A stretch of 64,000 bases of DNA, taken from contig NZ_CP075171.1 in NCBI RefSeq assembly GCF_021379005.1, positions 3,534,001-3,598,000 of the forward strand, given 5' to 3'. The notes under the pieces are model-generated. The model made no database searches. It saw only the letters and a program-made list of their open reading frames with translations, and had not been told where the DNA came from. Both the position numbers and the translations under genes were made by a program. This DNA comes from Leptodesmis sichuanensis A121. Lineage in GTDB: Bacteria; Cyanobacteriota; Cyanobacteriia; Leptolyngbyales; Leptolyngbyaceae. Below are positions 39,404-49,118 of this stretch, in pieces. Numbering within the stretch: the stretch's first letter is position 1; the number at the start of each line of letters is the position of its first letter.

Positions 39404-41290
39404 AGCTCCGCCGCCAGACCTTGCACTCGTTCTTCAGCGGGATTGGTCAGCCCGAAACCGCTCAGAAGCTTGTCAGGCAAGGCCGTCATTTGAGTCCTGT
39501 TGGTGGTTGCGAAAGCGCCCAGCAGGGTGTCGGTGAGGGCCGTAGCGAGGGGCGATCGGTGATCCCGAAACCGCCCAGGAGATTGTGAGTGAGGCGTGGT
39601 TAGGGGGCGATCAGTGCGTCGCTGAGCTAACAACGCTGTTGCAACGGATTGGTGAGTTCTGGCTGTAGGGGAGCAAGGTTGATCTGCAACCGCTGAACAG
39701 CAACGTTAGCTAGCTCCGCCGCCAGACCTTGCACTCGTGCTTCAGCGGGATCGGTCAGCCCGAAACCGCCCAAAAAGTTGTCAGTCGAGGCCGTGGTTTG
39801 CGGGTTAGCTGTGATTGCGAAAGCACCCAGACAATGGTTAGTGAGGGCCATAGCGAGGGGCGATCGGTGATCCCGAAACCGCCCAGGAGATTGGGGGTGA
39901 GGCGTGGTTAGGGGGCGATCAGTGCGTCGCTGAGCTAACAACGCTGTTGCAACGGATTGGTGAGTTCTGGCTGTAGGGGAGCAAGGTTGATCTGCAACCG
40001 CTGAACAGCACCGTTAGCTAGCTCCGCCGCCAGACCTTGCACTCGTTCTTCAGCGGGATTGGTCAGCCCGAAACCGCTCAGAAGCTTGTCAGGCAAGGCC
40101 GTCATTTGAGTCCTGTTGGTGGTTGCGAAAGCGCCCAGCAGGGTGTCGGTGAGGGCCGTAGCGAGGGGCGATCGGTGATCCCGAAACCGCCCAGGAGATT
40201 GTGAGTGAGGCGTGGTTAGGGGGCGATCAGTGCGTCGCTGAGCTAACAACGCTGTTGCAACGGATTGGTGAGTTCTGGCTGTAGGGGAGCAAGGTTGATC
40301 TGCAACCGCTGAACAGCAACGTTAGCTAGCTCCGCCGCCAGACCTTGCACTCGTGCTTCAGCGGGATCGGTTAGCCCGAAACCGCCCAGAAGCTTGTCAG
40401 GCAAGGCCGTGGTTTGCGGGTTAGCTGTGATTGCGAAAGCACCCAGACAATGGTTAGTGAGAGCCATAGCGAGGGGCGATCGGGCATCCCGCAACCGCCC
40501 AGGAGATTGGGGGTGAGGCGTAGTTGGAGGGCGACCCTTGCGGTATCTGCGAAGCAGCACAGTGCGTCGCTGAGCTAACAACGCTGTTGCAACGGATTGG
40601 TGAGCGATCGTGGCTGCGTTTGATAGCTTTTGCAACCGCTGAACAGCAACGTTAGCTAGCTCCGCCGCCAGACCTTGCACTCGTGCTTCAGCGGGATCGG
40701 TCAGCCCGAAACCGCCCAAAAAGTTGTCAGTCGAGGCCGTGGTTTGCGGGTTAGCTGTGATTGCGAAAGCACCCAGACAATGGTTAGTGAGGGCCATAGC
40801 GAGGGGCGATCGGTGATCCCAAAACCGGCCAGGAGATTGGGGGTGAGGCGTGGTTGAAGGGCGACCCTTGCGGTATCTGCGAAGCAGCACGGTGCGTCGC
40901 TGAGCTAACAACGCTGTTGCAACGGATTGGTGAGTTCTGGCTGTAGGGGAGCAAGGTTGATCTGCAACCGCTGAACAGCAACGTTAGCTAGCTCCGCATC
41001 CAGACCTTACACTCGTTCTTCAGCGGGATTGGTCAGCCCGAAACCGCCCAGAAGCTTGTCAGTTGAGGCCGTCATTTGAGTCCTGTTGGTGGTTGCGAAA
41101 GCGCCCAGCAGGGTGTCGGTAAGGGCCATAACGAGGGGCGATCGGTGATCCCGCAACCGGCCAGGAGATTGTGAGTGAGGCGTGGTTGAAGGTCGATCAG
41201 TGCGTCGCTGAGCTAACAACGCTGTTGCAACGGATTGGTGAGTTCTGGCTGTAGGGGGGCAAGATTGATCCACAACCGCTGAACAGCACC
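39397..41290 (+). repeat. Six 308/330/332-bp repeat cassettes (F1-F6) with attC
   Basis: F1 39397-39704 (attC 39625-39711), F2 39705-40012 (39933-40019), F3 40013-40320 (40241-40327), F4 40321-40650 (40573-40657), F5 40651-40982 (40903-40989), F6 40983-41290 (41211-41297). F4 and F5 carry the 24-bp insertion; the F4 attC has a different terminal loop (GCGATCGTGGCTGCG-type) and is 85 bp. F6 hands over to cassette G with R' GTTATCT. Confidence 0.85.
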
Positions 41291-41493
41291 GTTATCTTGC
41301 TGAGTCTCCGGTGAGGGCGTAACCTGAAATCTGTGTATTGGCAGTCGGTATTAAATCACCTTAGGTCTGGCTGAGAGGCATTGTCTAAAACTTCAAGACT
41401 GGCGATCGCTACCAGTTGCTCCACGCCGACTGGTGTTCTACCGATACCCAATGGAGTGGATAAAATAAAAATATTACGATCGCTCTCTCCAAC

Positions 41494-44400
41494 ATGATCT
41501 CTGCCCTTGACGTTCAGCCCTATCTACAAGCCATTCTCAGTCCGGCTAGAAATCGTCAGGACTGGCAGGATTTTTATACGTCAACTCAGGCACAATTGCC
41601 CCTACGTGTTCGGGCTTACGCGTCGGCTCAATCTGATCCAGAAGCCTCTCAGCAGGAAGATAAACTGAAGCAGATGGAAGTTCTGGCAGGGTTGCGGAAA
41701 TACGCAGCAAATCATGTTTTGCTGATAGGAAATCCGGGTTCTGGCAAATCAACAGCTTTGCGGCGGTTATTGTGGGAAGAGGCAGAGCGATGCACACAAG
41801 CCAAGCGGGAGCAGAAACCGATAGTCCAAATCCCCGTTCTGGTGGAATTGAGAAGTTATCGAAACGGCTCTGTTTTAGATTGGCTGAAGAAGGAGTTGCG
41901 ATCGCTCAAACTCAGTCTCAGCCAGGAAGAGATTCAATGTTTTCTTGATTCCCAGGGTCTGCTACTGTTGTTTGATGGCTTGAATGAGTTGCCTTCCAGA
42001 GAGAGCTGGCAGGAGGTTGATAGTTTTCGGAAGCGTAATCTTGGAACTCCGATGATTTTTACAACGCGAAAGCTGGAGGCAGGAGCAGATCTGGGAATTG
42101 AGAAAAAACTAGAAATGATGCCGCTCTGTGAGTCTCAAATGCGGCAGTTTATTGAGAGGCGATTGAAAGGGCAAGCGGATGAGCTGTTGAGAGGTTTGGG
42201 CGATCGGCTCCAAGATTTGGCAGAAACACCACTGCTGTTAAAAATGCTTTGCGAAGTATTTACTCCTGAGCAACCTGTTCCTCAGAACCGAGGTGGACTG
42301 TTTCGGATGTTTGTGCGTCGCTATGATGAGGAACATAAGCCTAGGTGCCAGTATGAGGCAAACGCCTTTCCCAATTTCTTCAAGTTTCGAGATGAAGTAA
42401 TGCAACTACTGGCTGTGGAGATGATACAAGGTGGTGAACCTCCTACAGATGCTCTGTTGCAAATCGACAAGAACCAAGCTGAAGAATTGATTGAAACCTC
42501 CCTGAGACGACGAGGTGAAACTGACTCAGCTACAAAAGCTAAAAACTGGCTTGAGGATTTGATAGAACATCATTTGCTACAACTTGCTGCTAATTCCAGG
42601 CAAATTGAATTTCATCACCAACTTTTTCAGGAGTACTATGCTGCTGAATGGCTGCTTCTAAGACTTAAACCCAACCATCCTGAGCACATCAGTAACGAAC
42701 AACTGAAATACTACTTGAATTATCTGAAGTGGACAGAAGCGATCGCCCTCATGCTGAACCTGATGGAGGATAAAGATCAAGCAGTACAGGCAGTACAGTT
42801 AGCTCTAGAAGTGGATTTAATGCTAGGGGCAAGGTTAGCAGGAGAGGTTGATCTAAAGTTTCAGGAACAAACGATTAATTTAGTTGCTGCACTCAAAGTT
42901 CCTGAAAAGCCTAGGACTTCATTTTTTAGATCACACTCTGAGAAAAATTCTCGGCTGCTTATAACGGAGCTTTTAGGTATTACTCACTCTGAATATGCGA
43001 TTTTGGAGTTATCTAAAGCATTGGAAGATTCAGACCCTCGTGTACGTCGGAGTGCTGTTTCTGCATTAGGACAATTGCGTAGTGAAAAGGCAATTCCAGC
43101 CTTGCTTAAAGCACTAGAAAATCAAGATGCTTTCATTGATATGTCGATTGAAGTGGCGTTAAGGAATTTGAACAGCAAGATTGTAGTTCCAGAATTACTG
43201 AAAGCATTAGAAGATCCAAAGTTTTGTGGTCGTCAGAAAGTAGTTTTTATATTGGGAGGACTGGGTAGTGATATAGCGGTTCCAGGGTTAATTAAAGCGC
43301 TGGAAGACCAAGATTCCAACGTTCGTTGGCGTGCTGCTTTTTCATTAAAAAGACTGCATAGTGAAAAGGCAATTCCAGCCTTGCTTAAAGCCTTAGAAGA
43401 TAAATCTCCTATTGTCCGTAAGAACGCTGCTGAAGCATTAGGAGAGATAGTTTTAGGAAAGGTAGATACTAAAGTAGTAGTTCCAAGCTTACTTAAAGCA
43501 TTGCAAGATCGGAATTATCAAGTTCGTATGGAAACTGCTAAGGCATTGGGAAAAATAGGCGATGAAGTGGCGATTCCAGCATTGCTTGCAGCTTTGGAGG
43601 ATCTATTATCCCCCGTTCGATCAAGTGCTGCTGAAGCATTAGGAGAAATAGGTAGTCAGATAGCGATTCCAGCATTGCTCACAGCATCAGAAGATCAGGA
43701 TATTTTCGTCCGTTGCTCCGTTGAGAGTGCGCTAAGGAAGCTTCGCAAAGAGGAACCATTTCTAGTATTGCCAAGCCTCGAAGCTATCGACGAGGAGATA
43801 AAGAAGCTGGGGGTTCAGCCACGCCCAACACAGAATAGACAGACTCAAAAGACAGAAGTTCAAAATTTTGATAGTTTAAGCGACATTGAAACATCGCAGG
43901 AATTGGGCGAAGCAGCAATACCCATGTTACTCAAGGCGCTGAAAAGTAAAGATCCGTATATTGGTATGAGAGCTGCTACTAAGTTAGGAGAAATAGGTAA
44001 TAAGGAAGTAATTCCAGGATTGCTTAAGGTATTGGAAGATGAAGACTTTTTTATCCGTGGAAATGCTGCAGCAGCGTTAGAGCGGTTGAGTAGTGAAGCA
44101 ACGATTCCAACATTGCTCAAGGCATTGAAACATCCTAACGCTGGTGTTCGTGAGGGTGCCGCGAGGGTGCTAGAGAAACTTGGTCATCCTGCCCTCCTAC
44201 CTCATGTATGGCAGATGCAACTGAGCAACTCAGAACTTGTCTTTATTTCTTCCTTACTAGGAACTATACAACCGCTTCTTTTTTCTACTATCAAAGCTAT
44301 TCAAGAACGTTGCAAATTCTACAACTACGATATTACTAAATCTCCGCCCCCGCCATCCGCAGCAGTTTGGAAAATTCAGGAATTACTCACCCAACTAGCA

Positions 44401-44604
44401 CAGACTTATCCAACGACAACTAAATCAGAGCAGCAGATTTTTCTAGATCAGTTTGATGAGCGTATCCGACCAACACCTCATATTGCTAGCATTCTTGTAG
44501 AAGGAGGCATTGAAGGCATTAAATTGCTTTGTCCTCCTGCCGGAATTCCAATCGAGATGGCAAGGAAACTGTACGAAATTCTGATGAAAAATCGGGAGCG
44601 ATAG
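41494..44604 (+). CDS. NACHT-type STAND NTPase with HEAT repeats
   Basis: 1036 residues. Short N-terminal region without a recognisable effector, then a NACHT NTPase: Walker A GNPGSGKST (79-87), Walker B LLLLFDGLNEL (156-166), sensor-like IFTTRK (about 190) and a winged-helix stretch (about 250-400). From about 505 to 905 come HEAT/PBS-lyase-type repeats (AIPALLKALEDKSPIVRKNA-like units), interrupted by a linker near 755-800. The last ~110 residues are unassigned. Bacterial NACHT proteins of this plan are antiphage sensors, with the C-terminal repeats recognising the trigger. It opens a three-gene operon in integron cassette G; the next gene starts 4 bp after its stop. Confidence 0.9.
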   Translation: MISALDVQPYLQAILSPARNRQDWQDFYTSTQAQLPLRVRAYASAQSDPEASQQEDKLKQMEVLAGLRKYAANHVLLIGNPGSGKSTALRRLLWEEAERCTQAKREQKPIVQIPVLVELRSYRNGSVLDWLKKELRSLKLSLSQEEIQCFLDSQGLLLLFDGLNELPSRESWQEVDSFRKRNLGTPMIFTTRKLEAGADLGIEKKLEMMPLCESQMRQFIERRLKGQADELLRGLGDRLQDLAETPLLLKMLCEVFTPEQPVPQNRGGLFRMFVRRYDEEHKPRCQYEANAFPNFFKFRDEVMQLLAVEMIQGGEPPTDALLQIDKNQAEELIETSLRRRGETDSATKAKNWLEDLIEHHLLQLAANSRQIEFHHQLFQEYYAAEWLLLRLKPNHPEHISNEQLKYYLNYLKWTEAIALMLNLMEDKDQAVQAVQLALEVDLMLGARLAGEVDLKFQEQTINLVAALKVPEKPRTSFFRSHSEKNSRLLITELLGITHSEYAILELSKALEDSDPRVRRSAVSALGQLRSEKAIPALLKALENQDAFIDMSIEVALRNLNSKIVVPELLKALEDPKFCGRQKVVFILGGLGSDIAVPGLIKALEDQDSNVRWRAAFSLKRLHSEKAIPALLKALEDKSPIVRKNAAEALGEIVLGKVDTKVVVPSLLKALQDRNYQVRMETAKALGKIGDEVAIPALLAALEDLLSPVRSSAAEALGEIGSQIAIPALLTASEDQDIFVRCSVESALRKLRKEEPFLVLPSLEAIDEEIKKLGVQPRPTQNRQTQKTEVQNFDSLSDIETSQELGEAAIPMLLKALKSKDPYIGMRAATKLGEIGNKEVIPGLLKVLEDEDFFIRGNAAAALERLSSEATIPTLLKALKHPNAGVREGAARVLEKLGHPALLPHVWQMQLSNSELVFISSLLGTIQPLLFSTIKAIQERCKFYNYDITKSPPPPSAAVWKIQELLTQLAQTYPTTTKSEQQIFLDQFDERIRPTPHIASILVEGGIEGIKLLCPPAGIPIEMARKLYEILMKNRER

Positions 44605-44608
44605 TAAA

Positions 44609-45076
44609 ATGGCTAAAACAATAACGATTGAGTTACCTGATGATTTAGAGCAGCAGCTTGCAGTTCAGGCAAATGCTCTCAATCAACCGCTGGAGGGAAT
44701 CGTTCTGCAAACCCTGATTGCTGTTGCAACACAGATCCAAGCTTTACAGGATGCCAACTTTGAGGTTCGTAGAAATGCGGCTGAAGCCTTGGGACGGATT
44801 GGCACTGAAGCCGCTATTCCTGTGTTGGTTCAGGCGTTGAACGATGAAAATCTTCATGTTCGTGAGAGTGCCGCGATCGCCCTGAGAAAAATTGGGACAG
44901 AAGCAGCAATTTCAGCCTTGACTCATGATTTGCCTTCTGAATCTTCAGTTTCAAGCGAATACGATCCAATTACACCGCTGATTGGAACACTGCATCTGGG
45001 CACAACTGACCTAGCTGAAGATCACGATCGCTATATTGGTGAAGTCCTGACACAGGAGTTAAGCCCCAGTGAGTAG
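44609..45076 (+). CDS. VapB-like antitoxin with inserted HEAT repeats
   Basis: 155 residues. The N terminus KTITIELPDDLEQQLAVQAN and the C-terminal segment PLIGTLHLGTTDLAEDHDRYIGE are those of cyanobacterial antitoxins paired with PIN toxins. Between them (about 55-110) lie two HEAT repeats, NFEVRRNAAEALGRIGTEAA and NLHVRESAAIALRKIGTEAA, very like those of the upstream NACHT protein. An antitoxin with HEAT repeats is unusual. It overlaps the PIN gene by 8 bp, so stoichiometric expression is expected. Confidence 0.8.
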   Translation: MAKTITIELPDDLEQQLAVQANALNQPLEGIVLQTLIAVATQIQALQDANFEVRRNAAEALGRIGTEAAIPVLVQALNDENLHVRESAAIALRKIGTEAAISALTHDLPSESSVSSEYDPITPLIGTLHLGTTDLAEDHDRYIGEVLTQELSPSE

Positions 45077-45351
45077 GCTTTTCGTTGATACCTCTGGTTG
45101 GGCAAGCTTGTTCATTCCCACCGAATCTTTTCATGTACAGGCTGCTCAGTGCTTTGCTCAAGCGCAACAGCAAAAACAAACCTTAATTACAACAAATTAT
45201 ATTGTGACAGAATTAGTCGCTTTGCTGGGGATCCGTCAACGCGCTCCACGCACCACCCTCTTTCAGTACATTGACTCAATCAAAACAGCCCCATTTGTTG
45301 AAGTGATTCACATTGATGTTGTGAGGGTGCCAAGCGGAAAAAATGGGTAGG

Positions 45352-46875
45352 TTAGGCCACCGCTAAGTCACTCGCATTGGGCTCGACAATTTCTAGCCGC
45401 TTGGCATCGAGTTTGGCAGTCAAAATTTCAGCACAGAAGGTGTCCCATCGTCCTGCCGCCCAATAACAGCGACCTTGAAGCAGAATTTCTGCATGTTCAG
45501 GCAACCAAAACTTGCCATTTCCCTTGAGCCGCAGGTTGACCACCTGGCGGATTAGACTCTCAATGGCTCCACTGCCAATCGGTAGATTCATTGCCTGTAC
45601 CTGCCCATAGGCAAAGCGCTGGGGTTGGTCATTAAAGTAGTTGAATGGGGTTGTCATTGCCTTGCGTTGTTGGCGCGTGTGTTTCTGAGCCAGAATCTGC
45701 TGCATCTGTGTCAGGAGTTGCGCCAACTTACCCCGTTTGAGGCTAGAACGAGCCGCCTCGAACCATTTCCGTGCCACTTGAGCTTTGCTAAAAGCCGCCT
45801 CAGCAAAATCCTTCAAATGCTGACTGGCATGGTAAAAGTCAATCAACTCAATCAGTCGGTCTTTGGGCAGGCCCAAGCGTTCCAGAAGGGCGGGAATCCG
45901 GTGCCAAATCCAAGGAGCGCCATCGGCTAGCAGCAACACTTGCTGGGCATGCACAACCCCCAATTTGACCAGATACATCTCCAGCAGGCTCATGAATCCT
46001 TCGATACCGGTAAAGGTGCCGTCATTAATGACCGGTAATTTGACTGTATTGATGCGCTGGCCCTGCTCATCGATGGCATAGAGGGTGAATAGTTTGGGTT
46101 CTCGCCAATGCCCCCGATACCCCCGCCGCTTGGTCGCCCGTCGTCTACCCCGTTTGTTGTATCGCAACCGGGTGCGCCCGCCATCGACACTCAACCCCAC
46201 TCTCTGTCCCTCAAAGGTCTGGCCAGTGGGCAGTTGGCCTTGCTGCAACTGAGCCAGCCACTGGTCGGTTAACGCCAGGCCGATTTGACCAAAACCATAG
46301 GTCAGTCGCACCACCCGTTTCTCACTCAACTCAATGCCCCATTGCTGCAACTGCTCAGTCGCTTGCGCAAAGGACCTCGACAGCATCCCTGCCGCTGCAA
46401 CCACGCTCCAAACCAGGGGACTGACTTGCTCTTCCAGTCCCAACCAACGCAGCAGGGGATAGAATCCCTGTCCCTGGGATGGCCCCCGTTGACCGGCTTT
46501 CCGCTTGCCTTTCCGCTTCTGCTGAGAGACCCCATTGAGAATGTAGCCCACCTTGAACTCAACGACGACATTGCCTACGGTTAATACCTTGACCCGGCGT
46601 TTGCCTTGACTGCGAGCCATGAAGCCTCGTGATGAGCGGGTCCGTTGGTTGGCTTCTCGTTGGCTATCTGGATGCTCACTGAGTTCGTGCAGCAGCAGGG
46701 CAATCACCTGGCCGGCTAGCACCAGAGCCGCGGCGCGGATTGCCTCCTCCCGTGCTTTCAACGCCACTCCATCCCAACTGGAAATTTCCCCCACGGCCAG
46801 CAGTGGGGCAATGGTTTGCTTAAATGTTTCAATGGCTTGGTTGAGATCCAGGGTTGCAGGTATATTCATATTCAC
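45352..46875 (-). CDS. ISKra4-family transposase, full length
   Basis: 507 residues in one frame. Catalytic regions VGLSVDGGRTRLRYNKRGRR, VLLLADGAPWIWHRIPALLE, ELIDFYHASQHLKDFAEAAF and PIGSGAIESLIRQVVNLRLK. The last is the ISKra4 signature around the catalytic Glu. It is intact, but its upstream region is cut by ISL3 copy 2. Confidence 0.92.
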   Translation of the reverse strand: MNMNIPATLDLNQAIETFKQTIAPLLAVGEISSWDGVALKAREEAIRAAALVLAGQVIALLLHELSEHPDSQREANQRTRSSRGFMARSQGKRRVKVLTVGNVVVEFKVGYILNGVSQQKRKGKRKAGQRGPSQGQGFYPLLRWLGLEEQVSPLVWSVVAAAGMLSRSFAQATEQLQQWGIELSEKRVVRLTYGFGQIGLALTDQWLAQLQQGQLPTGQTFEGQRVGLSVDGGRTRLRYNKRGRRRATKRRGYRGHWREPKLFTLYAIDEQGQRINTVKLPVINDGTFTGIEGFMSLLEMYLVKLGVVHAQQVLLLADGAPWIWHRIPALLERLGLPKDRLIELIDFYHASQHLKDFAEAAFSKAQVARKWFEAARSSLKRGKLAQLLTQMQQILAQKHTRQQRKAMTTPFNYFNDQPQRFAYGQVQAMNLPIGSGAIESLIRQVVNLRLKGNGKFWLPEHAEILLQGRCYWAAGRWDTFCAEILTAKLDAKRLEIVEPNASDLAVA

Positions 46876-46922
46876 TAGAGACAGGATGTTTTTTCACTCT
46901 GCACCGATCATTGTGCATATCC

Positions 46923-48169
46923 GGCTCTTCCGGATCCGGGGTGAAAATCGTATAATATGATACTTTCAGTCAGGGATTGCGCCAATGGACATACATCTTG
47001 ATAGATTGCTTAACTTCCCTCACGTTACGGTTGAAAGTTGCATTCAAAAAGACAATGAAGTGTACTTAAAGTTGCGCTTGCTCAATCAAGAATCTAGCTG
47101 TCCACACTGTAAGAAATCAAGTTCAGAGTTGCATCAAAACCGTCCGATTTTGATTCGAGACCTATCGATTTTTGGCCAAGTCACTTATTTGAAAATTCCT
47201 CGTCGTCAGTTTTATTGTCGTGATTGCCAACGTTATTTTACTGAGTCATTGACATTTATGGATGCAGGACGGCAGTACACTCGACGCTATGAGGAGCATA
47301 TTTACCAGCAAGTACAACTGTCAAGTATGGAGCAAGTGGGTCGCGTAGAAGGATTAAGCTTTGAGCGCATTGAAGGGATTTTCAAGCATCAGTATGCACA
47401 GAAAAAAACACGGGATGGGCAGGAGTCAAACGCATTGGGATTGATGAAATCAGCAAGCGGAAAGGGCATCAAAACTTCGCCACCGTTATCGGCGACGTTG
47501 AGGCCGGGAAATTGATTGAAGTGATTGACAGTCACCAACAGGAAGACATTATTGAAATCCTGAAGCAGCAGCCCATAGAGGTGCGTGCAAAAGTTGAAGA
47601 GGTGAGCGTGGATATGTGGGGAGGATTCCCAAAGGTAGTCAAGAAAGTGTTTCCCAATGCCGTGGTAGTGATTGACCGCTTTCATGTCATGAAATTAGTC
47701 AATGAGGAGTTAAATAAAATTCGTAGACAATCGGGTGTATCAGACCGAGGTAGCAAATTCATTTTGCTCAAGAATGGCAAGGATTTAACAGCAGAAGAAA
47801 AGACAAAGTTAGAAGAGATTCTGAAACGGTCAAAGCGATTAGGAAAAGCCTATGAGTGGAAAGAAGAGTTTCGCGCGATTTATGAACAACCATTAACCGT
47901 TGAGGAAGGCAAGCGTCAGATCCAAGGGTGGCTCGATCAAGCGCGAGTCGTCTATAGTGAAGCAAGCACAACGATTCGTAACCATTTAGATGGGATTAGC
48001 AACTACTTTCGGAATCGCACAACGAGTGGCGCAATGGAGGGAATCAACAACCGAATTAAATTGATTAAACGGCAAGCTTATGGCTTTGTCAATTTCAACA
48101 ATTTTCGAGAAAGACTATTAGCCTGCTTCTCTGATTAAATAAAGTTATCACAGTACTAACGGGAGAACC
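46923..48169 (+). mobile_element. ISL3-family element, copy 2
   Basis: Same ends and length as copy 1; 8-bp duplication GCATATCC at 46915-46922 and 48170-48177. Shares the KKSSSEL variant with copy 1. Confidence 0.95.
46985..48138 (+). CDS. ISL3 transposase (copy 2), -1 frameshift
   Basis: Appears identical to copy 1, including the A7 run; frame change in the same place. Confidence 0.85.
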
Positions 48170-48446
48170 GCATATCCTGTCTTTTCTCAGCTTTTGCTGC
48201 CTCTCCTCAAAGCCATCTTTTTCGCATCGCACCCTGTTGTGACAGATGCGATCGCATGGGAGCTTTGCAAAAGTAGACCAGATAAAGGTTGGTCACTGGT
48301 TGATTGCACTTCATTTGTCGTAATGCAGCAGTTGAGTATCCAACAAGCCTTAACAACCGACCAACATTTTGAGCAAGCAGGCTTTGTTCGGTTACTGAAG
48401 CAGCCATAATGGTTGTTGACACAGGAATCAATAGTGTGCAGGCGCA

Positions 48447-48532
48447 AGATAACAAATCGATGGAGCCGACCGTATCAAGGTTATCTGTGAGAGTCAAAGG
48501 ATATCTGCGGCGGCTCATCTCAACCGTTGTGC
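48447..48532 (+). other. attC of cassette G
   Basis: R'' AGATAAC, stem AAATCGATGGAGCCGACCG / GGCGGCTCATCTCAACC, R' GTTGTGC. AGATAAC is the complement of the cassette start GTTATCT at 41291, 7.2 kb away. Confidence 0.82.
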
Positions 48533-48631
48533 CGCTTTGGTTGCGAATGATGGCAGTCGTTGGGATATTGATGTCATGGCAAAGATCAAAGTACGCTAGT
48601 ATCAAACAGCACCTTTTTGGATCGCTCTCGC

Positions 48632-48868
48632 GTGGACTTTGAGATTATTGGCAATATCACAAACATTGAGGTAATTGCCACAGGGACGGGAATCCGCGAT
48701 CGGGCACGACTACAGAAGCAGTACGGTCGAGGCAAGTGGAGAAAGTTGAAGGGCATTGCCCAGGTTCAGCTTGCAAACGGTATGATACGGTTAGCCGAGA
48801 TTCATTGGTATGAAGCTCATGGGATCGGCAAAAAAGAGTTCAAGCTCAAGCTACCGTTTCTGGATTGA
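48632..48868 (+). CDS. Small conserved hypothetical protein
   Basis: 78 residues if started at GTG 48632 (VDFEIIGNITNIEVIATGTG); a TTG at 48617 adds five. The conserved part runs through RDRARLQKQYGRGKWRKLKG, then LAEIHWYEAHGIGKKEFKLK. Such proteins are common in cyanobacteria without a known role. First gene of cassette H; its stop overlaps the region of the next start. Confidence 0.65.
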   Translation: MDFEIIGNITNIEVIATGTGIRDRARLQKQYGRGKWRKLKGIAQVQLANGMIRLAEIHWYEAHGIGKKEFKLKLPFLD

Positions 48869-48870
48869 CT

Positions 48871-49107
48871 ATGAAAGCCGAGCAAATCCAATCAAATCAG
48901 TTTGCGGTGTGCCTGAACAATGAGGGCTATGAAGCTTCATTGGAGGTTGGCAAAATATACCGAGTGGTTGCTGATGAGGAAGCAAAAGCAAACGGGTTAG
49001 TTCGGGTGATTGATGAAAGCGGTGAGGATTACGCTTTTTCTGCAAATCGGTTTTACCCGATCGAAGTGCCAAAGCCTGTAGAAGAGGTGTTGTTGTCAGT
49101 GGGCTAG
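48871..49107 (+). CDS. Small conserved hypothetical protein
   Basis: 78 residues from ATG 48871; a TTG two codons upstream overlaps the previous stop. The motif NNEGYEASLEVGKIYRVVAD ... GLVRVIDESGEDYAFSANRF recurs in small bacterial proteins near toxin-antitoxin genes, but no function is known to me. Ends 11 bp before the attC. Confidence 0.7.
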   Translation: MKAEQIQSNQFAVCLNNEGYEASLEVGKIYRVVADEEAKANGLVRVIDESGEDYAFSANRFYPIEVPKPVEEVLLSVG

Positions 49108-49118
49108 TAGCGACAGCA

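Larger units (their letters stand above)
45324..48235 (-). mobile_element. ISKra4-family element carrying a nested ISL3
   Basis: Inverted ends AGGGTGCCAAGCGG and AGGGTGCGATGCGA; 6-bp duplication GTTGTG at 45318-45323 and 48236-48241. Without the nested ISL3 and its duplication the element is 1657 bp. The ISL3 sits 48 bp upstream of the transposase start, so it probably separates the gene from its promoter. Confidence 0.92.
45069..48409 (+). pseudogene. PIN-domain toxin (VapC-like), split by ISKra4 with nested ISL3
   Basis: Residues 1-85 (MSRLFVDTSGWASLF with the first catalytic Asp, TNYIVTELVALLG with the Glu, ending IDVV) are at 45069-45323. The rest (TDAIAWELCKSRPDKGWSLV, DCTSFVVMQQL with the third acidic residue, ending LLKQP) is at 48242-48409. 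Cutting out 45324-48235 and one GTTGTG gives a continuous 140-residue VapC-type RNase with all acidic residues. As it stands it is broken while its antitoxin is intact. Confidence 0.9.

Noticed and set aside
26994-41290. CRISPR array or simple tandem repeat
   Set aside because: Units are ~308 bp without short repeats and spacers, and the joints carry attC structure with cassette-specific cores.
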